NCBI GenBank assembly: GCA_028280965.1
Contig: JANQKT010000107.1
Coordinates: forward strand, 1-45,482
Reading direction: 5' to 3'
DNA length: 45,482 nucleotides
Origin: Phycisphaeraceae bacterium
GTDB lineage: Bacteria; Planctomycetota; Phycisphaerae; Phycisphaerales; Phycisphaeraceae
The notes below the pieces were generated by a model. It was not told where the DNA came from, ran no database searches, and saw nothing but the letters and a program-made list of their open reading frames with translations. Shown piece after piece: positions 23,751 through 35,420 of this stretch. Positions within the stretch are counted from its first letter, which is position 1. Each line of letters begins with the position of its first letter. The position numbers and the translations under genes are program-made.

Positions 23751-24986
23751 CTACACCGCGACCTTCGCCGTGATCCGCTCGATCGCCTCGATCACTTTCT
23801 CCCGGCTGTTGAACGCGCTCAGCCGGAAATAGCCTTCCCCGGACTGACCAAAACCACTGCCGGGTGTGCCGACCACGTGCGCTTCGTTTAACAGCTTGTC
23901 GAAGAAGTCCCAGCTGCTCAGACCGTCCGGCGTCTTGATCCAGACGTACGGCGCGTTGACCCCGCCCGAGCACGACAGCCCACGCTCGGCCAGCCCCCCA
24001 CGGATCAGCTTCGCGTTCTCGAGGTAGAACGACACCAGGGCCTTGACCTGCTCCTGCCCGGCCTCGGTGTATACCGCTGCGGCACCGCGCTGGATGATGT
24101 AGGACGCGCCGTTGAACTTCGTTGACTGTCGGCGGTTCCACAGACTGTGCAGAGCCGCATCACCGCCGGAAGCGTCCTTGCCCATTAGCTCTTTCGGAAC
24201 AACCGTGAAGCCGCAGCGCGTGCCTGTAAAGCCCGCGTTCTTCGAGAAGCTGCGGAACTCGATCGCGCAGGTGCGGGCCCCCGGGATCTCATAGATGGAG
24301 TGCGGGATGTCTTGTTCGGTGATGAACGCCTCGTAGGCCGCGTCGAACAGGATGACGCTGCCGTTGGTATTGGCGTAGTCCACCCACTGCCTGAGGTAGG
24401 CCTTGCTCACCACCGCGCCCGTCGGGTTGTTGGGGTAGCAGAGGTAGATGAGATCGACCTTCTGCTCCGGGATCGCAGGGGTAAAATTGTTCGACTCGGT
24501 TGCGCGGAGGTAGACGAGCCCGCCGTATTCGCCCGACTCATTCGCCGGGCCGGCGTTGCCGCACATCACGTTGGTATCGACGTAGACCGGGTAAACAGGA
24601 TCGGTCACCGCAATCGTATTACCCGAGCCGAAGATGTCCAGGATATTGCCTGTGTCGCACTTGCTGCCGTCAGATACAAAGATCTCATCAGCGTCCACAT
24701 TGCAGCCATGTGACTTGTAGTCGTGCTCCGCGATCAGTTCGCGCAGCCAGGCGTACCCCTGCTCCGGGCCGTAGCCGTGGAACGATTCGCGGCTGCCCTG
24801 GTCGTCGATCGCTTTAAGCATCGCGACGCGGCAGGCCTCGGGCAGCGGCTCGGTGACGTCGCCGATGCCGAGCTTGATGATCGCTGCTTCCGGGTTCGCC
24901 TCGGCGAAAGCGTTGACACGTCGGCCGATCTCAGGGAAGAGGTAGCCGGCCTTGAGGTTGAGGTAGTTGCTGTTGATGGTGGGCAT
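23751..24986 (-). CDS. dapL: LL-diaminopimelate aminotransferase
   Basis: A 411-residue PLP aminotransferase that converts tetrahydrodipicolinate directly to LL-diaminopimelate for lysine and peptidoglycan. It has the family start [20 protein letters not shown], the CYPNNPTGA segment at 183-191 and PLP Lys249 in [14 protein letters not shown]. The full length matches DapL, which is found in plants, chlamydiae, spirochaetes and some planctomycetes. It is a single gene between the small membrane gene and the GH5-like gene; no other dap gene is seen. Confidence 0.96.
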   Translation of the reverse strand: MPTINSNYLNLKAGYLFPEIGRRVNAFAEANPEAAIIKLGIGDVTEPLPEACRVAMLKAIDDQGSRESFHGYGPEQGYAWLRELIAEHDYKSHGCNVDADEIFVSDGSKCDTGNILDIFGSGNTIAVTDPVYPVYVDTNVMCGNAGPANESGEYGGLVYLRATESNNFTPAIPEQKVDLIYLCYPNNPTGAVVSKAYLRQWVDYANTNGSVILFDAAYEAFITEQDIPHSIYEIPGARTCAIEFRSFSKNAGFTGTRCGFTVVPKELMGKDASGGDAALHSLWNRRQSTKFNGASYIIQRGAAAVYTEAGQEQVKALVSFYLENAKLIRGGLAERGLSCSGGVNAPYVWIKTPDGLSSWDFFDKLLNEAHVVGTPGSGFGQSGEGYFRLSAFNSREKVIEAIERITAKVAV

Positions 24987-25042
24987 CGGGGTAGGTTTCC
25001 GTTGCGGGGAATGTGCTGGGGGCGGGTAGATCGTAGGCGGGA

Positions 25043-26209
25043 TCAGCCGGGCCTGTGCCGCCGGGTCAGCTTGCGGATCAGGCGTGTCTCCTCCGGATCA
25101 AACGGCGATCCGTCGGGCCGGACGATGTCGTGGAACCAGACATCTGGTTCGGGCAACCTGCCCGGGTTCTTCCACGACTCCCAAGGGTAGATCGTATTGG
25201 ATCGGCCTGCGGCGAAGCCCCAATTGATCGCGCCGATATTGCGCTCGGCCATGATCGGCAGCGCGCCTTGAAACGTGCTCTGGGCATTGCGGGCCATGTA
25301 CTCGGTGCACACGATCGGCCGCCCATCGGCGACGGGTTCGAGCTTGTCGAGGTAGCTCTTAAGGTTGGCCGCGTCTTTGTAATGATGGAACGTGATGAAG
25401 TCGCTGTTGGCCAGAGAATACGCGGCGATCGGCTGATCGAAGTTCGGCGCGCCCCAAACACCAACGGTCAGCGGCTGGCCCGGATCGACTTCGCGGGCCC
25501 AGGCGAACACGGCCTTGACCAGGGCGAGGCTGCCCTCGGGTGTGCGCGGGCCGTTCGAGCCGTCGTCGAGCCGCGCGGTGTTGCCCGGCTCGTTGTACAG
25601 GTCCCAGCCCAGCACCCGGTCGTCGTCCTTGAACCGGGCGATGACCGCTTGCACATACGTCTTGAGACGGGCTTGCATCTCCGGATCGTCCGGGAACCGC
25701 TGGACGTTCATGTACCGCGGGCTCTGCAGCCAGATCGAGTTGTGCACGCCGGGCTTGGGCTCGAACTCGGTGTCGGCTTCGAGGTCGCCACGCCAGCAGT
25801 CGTCGAAGAACACGACCAGTGTTTTGATGCCGTGCTTGTCGGCGATCGCGAGGTAGCGGTCGACCCGGTCCAGGAACCCGTCGGGGTCCATCGCGTAGAC
25901 GGCGTCGTGCAGGTACACACGCATGACGTTCATGCCGATCCCCGTGGCATAGCCCAGCTCGCGGTCGATCGTCTCGGGGTCGAAGTCATCGGCCCTGAAC
26001 ATCTCGGCCTGGTTGCCGGCGGTCGAGGGCAAGAAGTTCGCGCCGACCAGCCAGGGGTGCGCGTCGTACCAGGCATTAATCGACGCGACGTCCCAGCGGG
26101 TATTGGGCTCGCGCGTGTCCCACGGGCTTTCGGTGCTCTGGCAGCCAACGCAAGCCAAGACGAGCAGCGCGATCAGCATGATTCGGCAAGCGGGGTGTCG
26201 ATGTGCCAT
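25043..26209 (-). CDS. Glycoside hydrolase family 5-like exported protein
   Basis: A 388-residue protein with a signal sequence ending [11 protein letters not shown]; Cys23 is a probable lipid site although position -3 is Cys rather than Leu. The mature part is a (beta/alpha)8 clan-A fold. The acid/base is Glu207 in WDLYNEPGN and the nucleophile Glu303 in IVCTEYMAR, with FHHY at 274-277 between them. GH5 enzymes cut beta-glucans, mannans or related sugars. The substrate is unknown. The ATG at 26209 is 4 nt after the alaS stop, so it is in one operon with alaS. Confidence 0.82.
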   Translation of the reverse strand: MAHRHPACRIMLIALLVLACVGCQSTESPWDTREPNTRWDVASINAWYDAHPWLVGANFLPSTAGNQAEMFRADDFDPETIDRELGYATGIGMNVMRVYLHDAVYAMDPDGFLDRVDRYLAIADKHGIKTLVVFFDDCWRGDLEADTEFEPKPGVHNSIWLQSPRYMNVQRFPDDPEMQARLKTYVQAVIARFKDDDRVLGWDLYNEPGNTARLDDGSNGPRTPEGSLALVKAVFAWAREVDPGQPLTVGVWGAPNFDQPIAAYSLANSDFITFHHYKDAANLKSYLDKLEPVADGRPIVCTEYMARNAQSTFQGALPIMAERNIGAINWGFAAGRSNTIYPWESWKNPGRLPEPDVWFHDIVRPDGSPFDPEETRLIRKLTRRHRPG

Positions 26210-26213
26210 GGGA

Positions 26214-29093
<2,880 letters not shown>

Positions 29094-29124
29094 GGCGGGG
29101 TTCGGAAGCAGTATTGGACCGGGC

Positions 29125-29130
29125 AGTATA
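29125..29130 (-). promoter_or_regulatory. -10 box for alaS
   Basis: TATACT on the minus strand lies 31 nt before the ATG at 29093, giving a leader of about 25 nt. No clear Shine-Dalgarno is seen in it. Confidence 0.45.
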
Positions 29131-29153
29131 CCCATCCGGGTCACACCGTTGCG

Positions 29154-29174
29154 GGATCAGGCCTAGACTGATCC
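29154..29174 (+). promoter_or_regulatory. ndh promoter with overlapping palindrome
   Basis: TAGACT (29164-29169) lies 8 nt before the ATG at 29178. It is overlapped by a perfect 7-bp inverted repeat, GGATCAG (29154-29160) and CTGATCC (29168-29174), which is a good candidate operator. Confidence 0.5.
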
Positions 29175-29177
29175 GCC

Positions 29178-30554
29178 ATGGCTACGAAACAATCATCCAC
29201 ACCCGCGACGACCACCCCGCCGCAAATCGTCGTGGTCGGCTGCGGGTTCGGCGGGCTGGCGTTTGCGCGGTCGTTCCGCGGCGATGCGCAGATCACCATC
29301 GTCGACAAGCAGAACCACCACCTCTTCCAGCCGCTGCTGTACCAGGTCGCGATGGCGGGCCTGTCGGCGCCCGAGATCGCCGAGCCGATCCGATCGATCT
29401 TCCGCAGACGCCCGAACATCGCCACGGTGATGGACACGGTTGAGTCCGTTGACCTGGCGGGGAAGACGGTCGGTCTTGAACTCGGCGGGACGCTCCGGTA
29501 CGACTACCTCGTGCTCGCGGTCGGCGGGCGGACGAGCTATTTCGGCAACGACCACTGGGCCGAGCACGCCCCGGGGATCAAGACCCTCGAGGACGCGATG
29601 CGTGTCCGGCGGACGGTGCTCACCTCCTTCGAGCTGGCCGAGGCGATCGATGACCCTGATGAGCGTTGCAAGCTGACCACGATCGTGGTGGTCGGCGGCG
29701 GCGCGACTGGCGTCGAACTCGCGGGCGCGATGGCCGAGCTGTCACGCATCGTCTTCAAATGTGATTTTCGGCGGATCGACCCGACCGAGGCCCGCGTCGT
29801 GCTTGTCGATGGGGGCGACCGACTGCTCGAGGCCTTCCCCGAGAAGCTGTCCGACAGCGCGAAGCGCCAGCTCGAACAGCTCGGCGTCGAGGTCATGCTC
29901 AACACACGTGTGCAGGACATTAACGGCGAGGGCGTGACGCTCAACAACGGCCGGCACATCGCGACGCACAACGTGCTCTGGGGCGGCGGCATCCAGGCGC
30001 CTTCGCTCACGCGTCGGCTCGGCGTCGAGTTGGGCGGGGGCGGGCGTGTCGTGGTCGGCCCGGACCTGAGCATCCCCGGCCACCCCGAGGCGTTTGTTAT
30101 TGGTGATGTTGCTGACGTGACGCTGCCCGACGGCACGAAGGCGCCCGGCCTGGCGCCCGCCGCGATGCAGATGGGCAAGCGCGTCGCGAAGACGGTTAGC
30201 GCGGAGATCAGGTCCGGCAAAACGTCGCCCGTGAGGCGCCCTGCGTTTACGTACCGCGACAAGGGCACGATGGCGACGATCGGCCGGAGCCACGCGATCG
30301 CGGACATCGGCCCGCTGCACTTCGGCGGGCCGCTGGCCTGGCTGGCGTGGCTGGCGGTGCACCTGCTGCTGCTGATCGGCTTCCGCAACAAGATTGTCGT
30401 GCTGGTGCAGTGGTTCTATTCGTACGTCACGTTCAGGCGGGGCGCGCGGATCATCATCGGCGAGGCCGAGCACCGCGACGAGGTCGCCGAGGCGATCGAG
30501 GAGCGTGAGGAAGCCGCCGAAGGCAAAGCAGAACAGGCCGGCTCGAGCCTCTAA
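29178..30554 (+). CDS. ndh: Type II NADH dehydrogenase
   Basis: A 458-residue FAD-dependent NADH:quinone oxidoreductase (NDH-2) that passes electrons from NADH to membrane quinone without pumping protons. Two dinucleotide motifs are present: VVGCGFGG near 18-25 for FAD and VVVGGGATGVELAG near 170-183 for NADH. The GDVAD segment near 310 also binds FAD. A hydrophobic C-terminal stretch (PLAWLAWLAVHLLLLIGF) anchors it to the membrane. It is divergent from alaS. The 61-nt gap to the amylase gene suggests, but does not prove, co-transcription. Confidence 0.93.
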   Translation: MATKQSSTPATTTPPQIVVVGCGFGGLAFARSFRGDAQITIVDKQNHHLFQPLLYQVAMAGLSAPEIAEPIRSIFRRRPNIATVMDTVESVDLAGKTVGLELGGTLRYDYLVLAVGGRTSYFGNDHWAEHAPGIKTLEDAMRVRRTVLTSFELAEAIDDPDERCKLTTIVVVGGGATGVELAGAMAELSRIVFKCDFRRIDPTEARVVLVDGGDRLLEAFPEKLSDSAKRQLEQLGVEVMLNTRVQDINGEGVTLNNGRHIATHNVLWGGGIQAPSLTRRLGVELGGGGRVVVGPDLSIPGHPEAFVIGDVADVTLPDGTKAPGLAPAAMQMGKRVAKTVSAEIRSGKTSPVRRPAFTYRDKGTMATIGRSHAIADIGPLHFGGPLAWLAWLAVHLLLLIGFRNKIVVLVQWFYSYVTFRRGARIIIGEAEHRDEVAEAIEEREEAAEGKAEQAGSSL

Positions 30555-30615
30555 GCGTTTGTCATCCGGCCGCGGACCGGTCACAATGCCGCTGCCCACC
30601 GAGGAGCGCTGTGCG

Positions 30616-31803
30616 ATGCCGGATGTCTGTTTCTACTTTCAGGTCCACCAGCCTCGGCGGCTGCGTCGGTACAGCGTGTTCGAAACCGAGCCGACGTACT
30701 TCGATGACGATGCGAACAGCCGCATCCTCCGTCGGGTCGCGCAGAAGTGCTACATGCCGGCGACGGCGTTGCTGCTTCGGCAGATCGAGCGCCACGCCGG
30801 GCGGTTCGTCGTCGCCTTCTCGCTGACCGGCCAGGTCATCGAACAGCTCCAGCGGTGGTCGCCCGAGGTGCTCGGCCAGTTCCGCAAGCTCGCGCAGACC
30901 GGGTGCGTCGAGTTCCTGTCAGAAACATACGACCACTCGCTCGCCTCGCTCTACAGCCCGGACGACTTTGCCCACCAGATCGGCCGGCACGACGAGCTGA
31001 TCGACAACCTGTTCGGCCAGTCGCCGTCGATATTCCGGAACACGGAGTTGATCTACCACAACGACCTGGCGGACACGCTCGCGCGGCTCGGCCGGTTCCG
31101 TGGTGTGCTGGCCGAGGGCGTCGATGGATTGCTCGACGGGCGGAGCCCGAACCACATCTACCGCTCGCCGGGCGCGGTGGGCATGCCGGTCCTCTTAAAG
31201 AACCACCGGCTCAGCGACGACCTGGCGTTTCGTTTCTCGGATACCAGTTGGCCGCACCACCCGCTCAAGCCCCAGACCTACGCGAACTGGCTCAAGGAAG
31301 CGACCGGCGAGGTCGTCAACCTCTTCATCGACTTCGAGACCTTCGGCGAGCACCAGTGGGAGCAGACCGGCATCTTCGGCTTCCTCGAAGAGCTCCCCGA
31401 CGCCGTCCTGTCCGGCGGCAGCCGCTTCCTCACGCCCAGCCAGGCGATCGAGCGGTTCGACCCGGCCGACGTCTATGACGCACCGCAGGTCACCAGCTGG
31501 GCCGACACCGAGCGCGACATCAGCGCCTGGCAGGGCAACGCGATGCAGGCCGCGGCGCTGCAGGAGCTGTACGCGATCGAGGGCTCGGTCAAGCAGACAC
31601 ACAACGCCGGGCTGATCAAGGACTGGCACGCGCTATCGACCAGCGATCATTTCTACTACATGTGCACGAAGTACTACGCCGACGCCGCGGTGCACGCGTA
31701 CTTCAACCCGTACGAGTCGCCCTACGACGCGTACATCAACTACATGAACGTGCTGGACAACCTCAAGGGGCGGCTTGACGCGGCATCGGCGAACGCCTTG
31801 TAA
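30616..31803 (+). CDS. Glycoside hydrolase family 57 alpha-amylase-like protein
   Basis: A 395-residue cytosolic GH57 enzyme acting on alpha-glucans such as glycogen. HQPRRLR is at 11-17, FLSETYDHSL at 100-109, the probable nucleophile is Glu144 in FRNTELIYHN, and the acid/base is Asp239 in FIDFETFGEHQW. These order and spacing match the short archaeal-type GH57 amylases. The ATG at 30616 is chosen because GAGGAG (30601-30606) lies 9 nt upstream and the HQP motif is then at the usual position. An earlier in-frame ATG at 30586 is less likely. Confidence 0.9.
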   Translation: MPDVCFYFQVHQPRRLRRYSVFETEPTYFDDDANSRILRRVAQKCYMPATALLLRQIERHAGRFVVAFSLTGQVIEQLQRWSPEVLGQFRKLAQTGCVEFLSETYDHSLASLYSPDDFAHQIGRHDELIDNLFGQSPSIFRNTELIYHNDLADTLARLGRFRGVLAEGVDGLLDGRSPNHIYRSPGAVGMPVLLKNHRLSDDLAFRFSDTSWPHHPLKPQTYANWLKEATGEVVNLFIDFETFGEHQWEQTGIFGFLEELPDAVLSGGSRFLTPSQAIERFDPADVYDAPQVTSWADTERDISAWQGNAMQAAALQELYAIEGSVKQTHNAGLIKDWHALSTSDHFYYMCTKYYADAAVHAYFNPYESPYDAYINYMNVLDNLKGRLDAASANAL

Positions 31804-31856
31804 CTCTTCGCCTAGCATGTAGCCGCCTGAATCAACCCCAACTACGGAAACCGTCG

Positions 31857-33080
31857 ATGCCACGCTCGATTGCCTTCGTGTTCCCGGTTGTGCTGTTTGC
31901 CGCTGCCGGTTGCCGCACCGAACCTGAGATCTCGGAACAAGTATTCGCGCAGCGTGTCAGTGCATTTGATGAGAAGCTCGTTGCGGACTACAGCGCGATC
32001 CGCAAGATCACGATTGATGTGGCGGACGATAAGCTCGACGCGTGGCAGGCGGGCGACCGCGACAGCCCGCCGACGATCGATATCCTGATCCTGTCGTCCG
32101 GCGGGCCCGATGGTGCGTTCGGTGCGGGGGTACTCGAGGGCTGGGGCAAGGTAGCGGACCCTGAGCTGCGCCGGCCACAGTTCGACCGCGTCACCGGGAT
32201 CAGCACCGGGGCACTGATGGCCCCCTACGCGATGGTCGGCACGGACGAGGCGTATCACGAGCTCGCCGAGTTTTATGCCAACCCGGACCCGGATTGGATG
32301 GGCGGGTCGATCCTCTGGTCGGTCCTCTCAAACAAGCCCTCGCTGTTTGACAATGCCAAGCTGGAGGCGACGGTCCGGCGAGCGATCGACGCGGAGATGC
32401 TCCAGGCGATCGGCAGGCGCGTGGAAGAGAACGCGATCCTGCTGGTTGGCGCAACAAATATGGACCTCGGACGATTCCGTGTTTTTGATCTCACTCGGAT
32501 CGCGGCGGAGGGAAATGAGAAGCGGTTTGAAGATGTCATGCTCGCGTCGGCCGCGATCCCCGGCGTGTTCCCGCCCGTCATCATTGATCACTTCTCCTAC
32601 GGCGACGGAGGCGCGGTCGCGAACCTGTTTCTAGGCGTTGATCGCGATCTGATCTGGCGGGAGCAGGCCGGGCCGTGGTGGGGCGAGAACCGCGTCAAAG
32701 CAGGCGTGCCCAAGCTCCGCGTCCGGCACTGGATTATTGTCAACGGCAAGCTCAAGGCCGACCCTAGCCCGGCGCCCAAGACCTGGTCGGCGATGGGGCA
32801 GCGGGCGATCAGCCAGATGCTGCGGGCGGCGAATATCCGCTCGCTTCAACAACTCGATGTCATGCGCAGGCTCGCGACGCGTCGCCCGGATGTCGCGTTC
32901 GAGGTGTACTGGGTCGCCATCCCGCCTGAGTTTGAACTGCCCCAAGCAGCGGACGGGATGTTTGACGAGCAGTACATGCGGGCGCTGGTCGAGCTTGGCC
33001 GCGAGATCGGCGCGGACCCGAACAGCTGGCACACCGAGTCGCCTCTGCTGGAACTGGATTGGGAGCGGTCTGCCCCTTGA
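31857..33080 (+). CDS. Patatin-like phospholipase lipoprotein
   Basis: A 407-residue predicted lipoprotein: signal core FVFPVVLFAAAGC with lipid Cys19. The patatin domain has oxyanion loop SSGGPDGAFGAG (80-91), nucleophile Ser116 in GISTG, and catalytic Asp250 in YGDGGAV. It should cut acyl esters of lipids at the cell envelope. The amylase upstream is 53 nt away; a TAGCAT box at 31813-31818 could be a separate promoter. It is convergent with the zinc-ribbon gene over a hairpin. Confidence 0.88.
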   Translation: MPRSIAFVFPVVLFAAAGCRTEPEISEQVFAQRVSAFDEKLVADYSAIRKITIDVADDKLDAWQAGDRDSPPTIDILILSSGGPDGAFGAGVLEGWGKVADPELRRPQFDRVTGISTGALMAPYAMVGTDEAYHELAEFYANPDPDWMGGSILWSVLSNKPSLFDNAKLEATVRRAIDAEMLQAIGRRVEENAILLVGATNMDLGRFRVFDLTRIAAEGNEKRFEDVMLASAAIPGVFPPVIIDHFSYGDGGAVANLFLGVDRDLIWREQAGPWWGENRVKAGVPKLRVRHWIIVNGKLKADPSPAPKTWSAMGQRAISQMLRAANIRSLQQLDVMRRLATRRPDVAFEVYWVAIPPEFELPQAADGMFDEQYMRALVELGREIGADPNSWHTESPLLELDWERSAP

Positions 33081-33084
33081 GCGA

Positions 33085-33459
33085 TCAGAGCGCATCAAAC
33101 GCGCTCTGGATCAGCTTGTCATGCCCGCAGTACATGCACTTTTTGTGCCGTGCGTTCATCGGCCGATCGCACCTAGTGCACTGCGAAACGGTGCGGGTCG
33201 CCTTGCCGTCTTCCTGGCCGTCCATCAGGTCCAGCAGCTTGACGCGTTCGAGCAGTTCTTCCTCCGACACGCCGGTCTTGTCCCGCATCAGCGACCACAT
33301 GGCCATGCAGATCAGCGACAGCCGGTCCACGCGGTCCTCAAGGTAGCGGAGGTCGGCGTCGTGGCGGCCAGATGAAAACGCACCGGTCGGCGAGGTGTTG
33401 GTGATCGGCCGATTATTGCGGCCGCCGGAGTCGAAGCCGAAGAGATGAGAGTTGAGCAT
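33085..33459 (-). CDS. Zinc-ribbon protein of a planctomycete type
   Basis: A 124-residue protein. The N-terminal part is glycine/asparagine-rich and likely disordered. A helical region follows (LRYLEDRVDRLSLICMAMWSLMRDK), then a CX2C...CX2C zinc ribbon, CTRCDRPMNARHKKCMYCGH near 94-113. I recall similar small proteins in Planctomycetota but not a named function. The ATG at 33459 has the best ribosome site in the region (GGAGG with 6-7 nt spacing) and comes just after a terminator-like hairpin, so it may be separately transcribed. Confidence 0.75.
   Translation of the reverse strand: MLNSHLFGFDSGGRNNRPITNTSPTGAFSSGRHDADLRYLEDRVDRLSLICMAMWSLMRDKTGVSEEELLERVKLLDLMDGQEDGKATRTVSQCTRCDRPMNARHKKCMYCGHDKLIQSAFDAL
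33086..33108. terminator. Bidirectional hairpin between the patatin and zinc-ribbon genes
   Basis: A perfect 8-bp stem (33086-33093 with 33101-33108) with a 7-nt loop, extendable by GAT/ATC across a one-base bulge. It overlaps the last codons of the zinc-ribbon gene and lies 5 nt after the patatin stop codon. Confidence 0.5.
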
Positions 33460-33470
33460 GTGATACCTCC

Positions 33471-33493
33471 AGAAAAGTTGACCGGGAGGTCAA
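33471..33493 (-). terminator. Hairpin and T-run after the lipoprotein gene
   Basis: On the minus strand a 6-bp stem (33478-33483 with 33488-33493) is followed by CTTTTCT. A second GC-rich stem (33503-33508 with 33514-33519) lies just upstream of it. Together they likely end the transcript of the lipoprotein gene or attenuate reading into the zinc-ribbon gene. Confidence 0.6.
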
Positions 33494-33524
33494 AGGCTTC
33501 CGCCGGCCGTGTGGGCCGGGGCCG

Positions 33525-34151
33525 TCACTTGGCGAAGCGGAACTGATCGAGCAGCGGCACACCTTCTTTGAGCCTGCCCTCTTCTGTCGTGGTAATGCGC
33601 AGCTCGACGCCGTACAGAACACCATCGCGTCTGACCGCATGAACGTACATGCGCTGCCATTCCTCGGGGATGCCGCCATCCGCTTCGCTGTAGGTGCCCA
33701 TCACGCGCCAGGTCACACCCGCGGCCTGATACGTGCCGAGGTCGGTCACCTTGGTTGCAAAACCATAGTATGTCCCGTTGAGCGAGGCGTAGAGCCATTC
33801 GTTGCCAGCGCTAGCCGGGGCGTCGGCGTGCGCCAGCCAGCGGGCGTAGACACGCATGTCGTCCCCAAAACGGTCATTGAGCGGGGTCAACCTGACGCCG
33901 TACAGCGGGCCCGCGCCGCTGGGTTTGCCGTTTCGCCAAGGGTCGCCGGGATAGACAAAGCCGACGCCGCTGTGAGGGTGGACATAGCCCTTGTCGGGAT
34001 CGAGTGTGACGGGCTGGGGTGGCGCTGCGGCCTTGGGCGTCTTATCTGTGGCAGAGGGTTTGTCTTCACCGCCGCCGCAGGCTGTCAGGATTAAGATGGC
34101 AACAACGATAAGGCTTCGCCGGGTTGCCTGAGTCAGTGAGTCTATTTTCAT
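33525..34151 (-). CDS. Lipoprotein of unknown function
   Basis: A 208-residue lipoprotein with a good lipobox, VVAILILTACGGG, lipid Cys25. The segment after it is low-complexity (EDKPSATDKTPKAAAPPQP), a typical linker to the membrane. The mature domain has HPHSGVGFVYPGDPWRNG and later YYGFATKVTDLGTYQAAG, a beta-rich fold I do not recognise. It is 47 nt after pheA on the same strand, so likely in the same transcript. ATG 34151 is chosen because longer in-frame starts lie inside pheA and lack a signal peptide. Confidence 0.72.
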   Translation of the reverse strand: MKIDSLTQATRRSLIVVAILILTACGGGEDKPSATDKTPKAAAPPQPVTLDPDKGYVHPHSGVGFVYPGDPWRNGKPSGAGPLYGVRLTPLNDRFGDDMRVYARWLAHADAPASAGNEWLYASLNGTYYGFATKVTDLGTYQAAGVTWRVMGTYSEADGGIPEEWQRMYVHAVRRDGVLYGVELRITTTEEGRLKEGVPLLDQFRFAK

Positions 34152-34198
34152 AGCGACTTGAATCCAGTTGCTGTGGGTGAATGCCTGTGCCGAAAAAG

Positions 34199-35317
34199 CT
34201 ATATCACTTCGCCCGCGCGCGGGAACGAGCCAAGGATGATGAGCTGTAGACAGTGCTTTTTCGCCTCGGCGATAGCCTGCTGGAACGCGTCGTCGTCGCG
34301 GTGGGCGATCAGGTCCACGAAGAAGTCGTACTCCCAATTCACACGCTGGCTCGGGCGCTTGTCGATGTGCGTCAGGTTCAGGCCGAAGTCGCGGAAGACG
34401 TTGAGGACCTCGGTCAGCGCGCCGGACTTGTGCTCGGTGGTGAACATGAGCGCGGTCTTGTCGTCGCCGGTCGGCCTGGTGGTCTGCTGGCCGATGACGA
34501 AGAAGCGGGTGGTGTTGTCGGCGTTGTCCTCGATGTTCTCGAACTGGATACGGAGGTTGTGCAGTTTCGCGGCCAGCGACGAGGCGATCGCGGCGGTGTT
34601 CGGCTCGCCGGCAGCGATCTCCGCGGCGCGGGAGGTCGAGGCGGTGGCGACACGCTCGACGTTGGGGAACTGCGTGCTCAGCCAGCCGCGGCACTGCGCC
34701 AGCGCCTGCGGGTGCGAGTAGATTGTCTTGATGTTCGGCGGGTCGCAGTTGGCCAGGAGGTTGTGGTGGATCGCGATCAGCACCTCGGCGCAGACCTTCG
34801 CCTTCGTGTCCGACAGCGCGTCCAGCGACGCGGCGACGCTGCCCTCGGTCGAGTTCTCGATCGGCACCAGGCCGTAGTCGCAGTCGCCGCGATCAACGGC
34901 CGAGAAGATCAGCGGGATGTCGGCGAGGTTGTCGTACTCGACCGACTGACCGAACTTGCACGTCGCCGCGAGGTGCGAGAACGAGCCCGGCGGGCCGAGG
35001 TAGCCGATCCGCAGCGGGCGCTCGAGCGCGAAGCTGCCGGACATCAGCTCGCGGTAGACCGCGTCGATGCACTTGTTCGGCAGCGGGCCCTGGTTGTAGC
35101 CGCGGACCTGCTCGAGCACGCGCCGCTCGCGGTCGGGTACGTAGATCGGCGTGTTGCCCGCACGCTTGACCCGGCCGACTTCGACGACGACCTTGGCTCG
35201 CTCGTTGAGCAGCTTGATGAGCTGCTGATCCAGTTCGTCGATCCGGGCACGCAGCGGCGCGAGTGACTTTTCGTCGGCGGAGTTGGGGCCGGTTGACTGG
35301 TCGGGTGTTTCACTCAC
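34199..35317 (-). CDS. pheA: Bifunctional chorismate mutase/prephenate dehydratase
   Basis: A 372-residue P-protein for phenylalanine synthesis. The chorismate mutase domain is at about 18-100 (APLRARIDELDQQLIKLLNERA). The prephenate dehydratase domain runs from IGYLGPPGSFSHLAA (about 104) to NTTRFFVIG, with ENSTEGSV in between. A C-terminal ACT domain (GALTEVLNVFRDFG, HIDKRPS) should give feedback control by phenylalanine. The start is GTG at 35317, 6 nt after TACAAT. It is followed by the lipoprotein gene. Confidence 0.95.
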   Translation of the reverse strand: MSETPDQSTGPNSADEKSLAPLRARIDELDQQLIKLLNERAKVVVEVGRVKRAGNTPIYVPDRERRVLEQVRGYNQGPLPNKCIDAVYRELMSGSFALERPLRIGYLGPPGSFSHLAATCKFGQSVEYDNLADIPLIFSAVDRGDCDYGLVPIENSTEGSVAASLDALSDTKAKVCAEVLIAIHHNLLANCDPPNIKTIYSHPQALAQCRGWLSTQFPNVERVATASTSRAAEIAAGEPNTAAIASSLAAKLHNLRIQFENIEDNADNTTRFFVIGQQTTRPTGDDKTALMFTTEHKSGALTEVLNVFRDFGLNLTHIDKRPSQRVNWEYDFFVDLIAHRDDDAFQQAIAEAKKHCLQLIILGSFPRAGEVI

Positions 35318-35323
35318 GGCGGC

Positions 35324-35329
35324 ATTGTA
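35324..35329 (-). promoter_or_regulatory. Leaderless-type -10 box for pheA
   Basis: TACAAT on the minus strand lies 6 nt before the GTG at 35317. The six bases between are GCCGCC, with no ribosome site. Confidence 0.65.
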
Positions 35330-35420
35330 ACGGGCACACGGCCGCGTCGGCGATAATGGGTGTGGCCGGATATGCGTCGTTGCAGCGCAACCAGACCGAA
35401 AACTGATACAACGGAGACCC

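Noticed and set aside
34253-35266. 337-codon frame antisense to pheA
   Set aside because: pheA is unambiguous on the opposite strand, and the frame is compositionally biased shadow coding.
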